Of a stretch of DNA of 64,000 bases, positions 60,904 to 64,000 are shown piece after piece (the stretch's first letter is position 1; every line of letters starts with the position of its first letter). The notes under the pieces were generated by a model. It worked only from the letters and a program-made list of their open reading frames with translations, was not told the origin of the DNA and did no database searches. This stretch comes from Bacillus sp. NTK071. Lineage in GTDB: Bacteria > Bacillota > Bacilli > Bacillales > Guptibacillaceae. The position numbers and the translations under genes are program-made. The stretch covers positions 62,001 to 126,000 of the forward strand of contig NZ_JAFKOI010000001.1 in assembly GCF_017303315.1 (NCBI RefSeq), in the 5' to 3' direction.

Positions 60904-62265
60904 GTGGCTTACCAGGAGCAAGAAACTCAAGCTTTGTACGATGCATTAATACATCACTTAGAACAAGAAAGAATTGATTCATTTCGAGAGTTGTTTCTCG
61001 ATATCCATCCATATGAACAGTCACAATTCTTTCTTACCGTATCTGAAGAGATCAGACTACTTGTGTACACCTATTTATCACCGAGAGAAATGGCTGAGAT
61101 CTTCCAGAACTTCGACATTGAGGAGCAGGAAGAATATATATCAGAAATGGAACCTACTTATGCAGCCAAGATGCTTGCTGAAATGTACGCGGATGATGCA
61201 GTTGACGTTTTAAATGAATTAAATCCCGAGCAAATTGCAAGCTACCTCACGATTATGGATGATGATGCAGCTGATGAAATTAAAGAACTGCTTCATTATG
61301 AGGAGAAAACAGCCGGAAGTATTATGACTACTGAATTTGTAGCCATCAGAGCCCACCAGACTGTGAAGCGCGCGATGCAAATTCTAAGGCAGGAAGCTCC
61401 GGAAGCTGAGACCATCTATTATATATTCGTACTTGATCAGCAAAAAAGGCTCGTCGGCGTCATTTCTCTTAGAGATTTAATTATTGCAGAGGAAGATACA
61501 TTGATTGAAGACATCATGAACGAACGCGTTGTCTCCGTCTCTGTTGGAGAAGACCAGGAAGAGGCAGCAAGGATAATGAGAGACTACGATTTTCTTGCAT
61601 TACCAGTTCTTGATTTCCAGAATCACTTGTTAGGTATCATTACACATGATGATATTGTCGACGTAATTGAAGAAGAAGCTTCTGAGGACTACTCTAAACT
61701 CGCGGCAATTTCAGACGATGGGACGCTTGATCGTAACCCTTTTTCATCTGCAAGAAAGAGATTACCATGGCTCATCATATTGTTGTTCCTTGGTATGATG
61801 ACAGCGAGCTTGATTGGGCAATTTGAAGCAACGCTTGATAAAGTGGCTTTGTTAGCCGTTTTTATTCCGTTAATTGCAGGTATGGCTGGAAATACAGGGA
61901 CTCAGGCGTTAGCCGTAGTTGTAAGAGGAATTGCAACTGGTGACTATGAGGAAAATAGCAAGTGGGCATTAATTTTAAGAGAAGCTGGCACTGGATTAAT
62001 AACCGGTGCAACGTGTGGCGTTCTCGTTACAATTATTATCTTTTTGTGGAAGGGAACCTTTTTCCTTGGCATGCTTGTTGGATTTTCGTTATTATGTACA
62101 TTGATTGTCGCAACTCTGGCAGGTGCTCTTGTGCCACTCCTAATGCATAAGTTAAATATAGACCCTGCAGTGGCTTCAGGTCCGTTTATAACCACGATTA
62201 ACGATATTATAAGTATTCTTATTTATTTTGGAATGGCGACAGCATTTATGAGCCACCTCGTGTAG
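60904..62265 (+). CDS. mgtE: Magnesium transporter MgtE
   Basis: A 453-residue MgtE. The order is: cytoplasmic superhelical N domain (residues 1-130), two CBS domains (ETIYYIFVLDQQKRLVGVIS and the DFLALPVLDFQNHLLGIIT region), and five membrane segments from about residue 285 with the pore motif GMAGNTGTQALAV. The protein senses cytoplasmic Mg2+ through the N and CBS domains. GGGAGG is 8 bases before the GTG at 60904; the GTG at 60895 overlaps it. It precedes the antiporter gene by 33 bases, so the two may form a cation homeostasis unit. Confidence 0.95.
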   Translation: MAYQEQETQALYDALIHHLEQERIDSFRELFLDIHPYEQSQFFLTVSEEIRLLVYTYLSPREMAEIFQNFDIEEQEEYISEMEPTYAAKMLAEMYADDAVDVLNELNPEQIASYLTIMDDDAADEIKELLHYEEKTAGSIMTTEFVAIRAHQTVKRAMQILRQEAPEAETIYYIFVLDQQKRLVGVISLRDLIIAEEDTLIEDIMNERVVSVSVGEDQEEAARIMRDYDFLALPVLDFQNHLLGIITHDDIVDVIEEEASEDYSKLAAISDDGTLDRNPFSSARKRLPWLIILLFLGMMTASLIGQFEATLDKVALLAVFIPLIAGMAGNTGTQALAVVVRGIATGDYEENSKWALILREAGTGLITGATCGVLVTIIIFLWKGTFFLGMLVGFSLLCTLIVATLAGALVPLLMHKLNIDPAVASGPFITTINDIISILIYFGMATAFMSHLV

Positions 62266-62298
62266 GTAGCAATGCAGTCGTTTTGAAGGAGGAAAGAC

Positions 62299-64000
62299 AT
62301 GGAACACGGTGCATCCGTATCATCACTAGTTATCGTAGTTGTTATCGCATTTCTCATACCGTTCATTTTACATCGTTTTAGACTAAATTTCCTACCGGTA
62401 GTAGTCGCAGAAATTATCGCTGGTATCTTTATCGGACAAAGTGGTTTAAACCTTGTTCAAGGAGATACATGGCTCGATACGCTGTCGACACTTGGATTTA
62501 TCTTTCTCATGTTTTTGAGTGGACTGGAAATTGACTTTACTGTTTTTGCGAGTAAAAAGAAAAAAGTAAAGCTTCCGAGTGGTAAGTTAGAACCAAACCG
62601 TGTTTTTGTTTCATTCATTGTTTTTCTACTCGTATTTATTGTGTCCTATGCACTATCGCTCCTTTTTGTCGTGCTTGGTTACACTGATAATGCCTTCTTC
62701 ATGACGTTGATTATTTCAACCATTTCATTAGGTGTCGTTGTACCAACGCTAAAAGATGCAAATATAATGAAAACGAGTATAGGTCAAACGATTCTTCTAA
62801 TTGCTGTAATCGCTGACCTCGCCACAATGATCCTACTTGCGATCTTCGTCTCATTAAATTCAGGCGGGGAAGGCAATATGTGGCTGCTTCTTATCCTATT
62901 TGGAGCGGGGATTTTACTGTATTTCCTTGGAGCCTATTTCAGACACCTCTCATTTATTGAAACGATGTCTAAAGGTACCATTCAAATTGGTACAAGAGCC
63001 GTTTTCACGTTAATTATTGTACTAGTCGGTATATCTGAAACAGTTGGGGCCGAAAATATCTTAGGTGCCTTCCTTGCAGGTGCACTCGTATCCCTTCTCT
63101 CACCGAATACAGAGCTTGTTCAGAAGCTTGATTCATTTGGATATGGTTTTTTGATTCCAATTTTCTTTGTTATGGTTGGTGTGGAGCTTGATATATGGTC
63201 CCTATTTAAGGAACCGAAAGTACTTGTTCTCATTCCGATGCTACTAATTGCATTATTCGTATCAAAGCTTGTACCAGTTGTGGTTCTCAAAAAATGGTAT
63301 GGTACAAAAACGGTGTTAGGTTCAGGTTTATTGCTTACTTCAACCTTATCGCTCGTTATTGCAGCAGCTGAGATCGGTGAACGTATTGATATTATTGATG
63401 ATCAGTTCTCATCAGCACTCATTCTAGTTGCCATCATTAGTTGTATTCTCGGACCGATTTTGTTTAAGAAAATCATGCCGAAGCCTGAAGAGCGTTCGCA
63501 CGCAAAGAAGCTTGCTATAATTGGAGCGAATCAAATTACGCTTCCGATTTCCCTTGAATTAAATCCGGCCAACTATGAAACGTCGATTTACCATACAAAA
63601 CAAGAAAAAGTTGATTCTGAGAAGCAAAGTAGCCACTTTAGCGTTACGGAATTATCGGATTACAGCATAGACACTCTTAAGAAGAGCGAAGTGTTTGATG
63701 CAGATATCCTACTTATATCATCAGGTGACGATGAGACGAATTCCGATATCGCGGTATTTGCAAAAGAGTACGGTACTGAACGAGTGATTGCGCGAATTGA
63801 ATTAACTGAAATTGCAGATCAGCTCCGCGAACTTAATATTGATGTTTTCTCAGTGTTCTTCTCAACGAAAGCTTTGTTAAAAGCTCTTATTGAATCACCA
63901 GGTGTGGTTAATATCTTTACAAGAGAAGAGAATGCCCTTTATCAAATCAATATGAACAATGTTGAATACAACGGTGTGCCGTTAAGAAGCTTTCCATATC
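62299..64000 (+). CDS. yjbQ: CPA2-family monovalent cation:proton antiporter, YjbQ-like, 3' end outside
   Basis: The frame is open from the ATG at 62299 to the window end, giving 567 residues. The first 390 form a Na+/H+ exchanger domain of the CPA2 (KefB/YjbQ) type with about 12 segments: LPVVVAEIIAGIFIGQSGL, LMFLSGLEIDF, and ENILGAFLAGALVSL. A TrkA_N-like nucleotide domain follows (KKLAIIGANQITLP), but it lacks a clear GxGxxG motif. The beginning of a TrkA_C domain (IFTREENALYQINM) comes next, and the protein is truncated by the window. AAGGAGG is 7 bases before the ATG. YjbQ-type proteins export K+ or Na+ in Bacillus. Confidence 0.93.
   Translation, partial: MEHGASVSSLVIVVVIAFLIPFILHRFRLNFLPVVVAEIIAGIFIGQSGLNLVQGDTWLDTLSTLGFIFLMFLSGLEIDFTVFASKKKKVKLPSGKLEPNRVFVSFIVFLLVFIVSYALSLLFVVLGYTDNAFFMTLIISTISLGVVVPTLKDANIMKTSIGQTILLIAVIADLATMILLAIFVSLNSGGEGNMWLLLILFGAGILLYFLGAYFRHLSFIETMSKGTIQIGTRAVFTLIIVLVGISETVGAENILGAFLAGALVSLLSPNTELVQKLDSFGYGFLIPIFFVMVGVELDIWSLFKEPKVLVLIPMLLIALFVSKLVPVVVLKKWYGTKTVLGSGLLLTSTLSLVIAAAEIGERIDIIDDQFSSALILVAIISCILGPILFKKIMPKPEERSHAKKLAIIGANQITLPISLELNPANYETSIYHTKQEKVDSEKQSSHFSVTELSDYSIDTLKKSEVFDADILLISSGDDETNSDIAVFAKEYGTERVIARIELTEIADQLRELNIDVFSVFFSTKALLKALIESPGVVNIFTREENALYQINMNNVEYNGVPLRSFPY

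Overview
The window is an ordinary chromosomal segment of a Gram-positive, spore-forming member of the Bacillaceae, probably one of the alkaliphilic or marine Bacillus relatives. Evidence: strong AGGAGG-type ribosome binding sites, frequent GTG/TTG starts, sporulation and competence genes (GH18 LysM spore-type hydrolase, ComZ, MecA, CoiA, Spx/SpxH), a T-box, a TPP riboswitch, a FapR box, and gene order that follows B. subtilis closely (yitS-yitT...yitU-yitV-yitW; yjzC-yjzD-yjaU...comZ-fabHA-fabF-yjbA-trpS-oppABCDF; yjbC...spx-yjbE-mecA-coiA-pepF-spxH-yjbI-yjbK-yjbL-yjbM-nadF-yjbO-prpE...yjbQ). I saw no rRNA or tRNA gene, CRISPR array, prophage or intact transposase gene. The species is not determined.

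Layout. 1-4.5 kb: the 3' part of a LacI-type regulator, then a leftward non-homologous end joining operon (ku and a LigD split into separate ligase and polymerase genes) and a stress-type SDR oxidoreductase. 4.5-9.6 kb: an orphan histidine kinase, then a TPP-riboswitch-controlled thiamine precursor operon (tenA-ykoE-ykoD-ykoC). 9.6-17.4 kb: yit-type genes (DegV, YitT, HAD phosphatase, esterase, SufT-like protein) mixed with small proteins, an ATP-pyrophosphatase of the Dph6 family and an SGNH-like protein that has lost its catalytic residues. 17.4-23.2 kb: a LysM/SH3/GH18 spore-type hydrolase, a molybdenum cofactor operon (moeA-mobB-moaE-moaD), UppP, YjzC and YjzD. 23.2-33.4 kb: YjaU, an FAD oxidoreductase, an epimerase-like protein, a DinB-fold protein, ComZ, fatty acid initiation and elongation (fabHA-fabF under a FapR operator), YjbA and trpS with its T-box. 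33.4-40 kb: the oligopeptide permease oppABCDF. 40-49 kb: an HD phosphohydrolase, a secreted glycosidase-like protein, yjbC, an RND efflux pump with its adaptor, and spx. 49-64 kb: MecA, CoiA, PepF, SpxH, a truncated globin, CYTH/RelQ/NAD kinase/pseudouridine synthase, PrpE, a RodA-type SEDS protein, MgtE, and the start of a CPA2 cation/proton antiporter that runs off the window.

How genes work together. Several genes form one proteolysis and stress circuit: Spx, its ClpXP adaptor SpxH, MecA and ComZ (ComK control), with the (p)ppGpp synthetase RelQ and NAD kinase nearby. OppABCDF imports peptides that PepF can degrade. TenA salvages thiamine pyrimidine and YkoEDC imports it. Ku and LigD repair double-strand breaks.

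The least ordinary signals are not a new pathway but structural features. These are a family of AT-rich elements with terminal inverted repeats (three copies, one with a GC-rich palindromic core), a second long-hairpin repeat type nested beside it, a perfect 20-bp palindrome inside a terminator loop that looks like two abutted IS ends, an SD-masking hairpin between the TPP terminator and tenA, a split ligD with its own internal ribosome binding site, and an SGNH protein with all three catalytic positions changed. Six small genes of 42-59 codons were found by direct translation.
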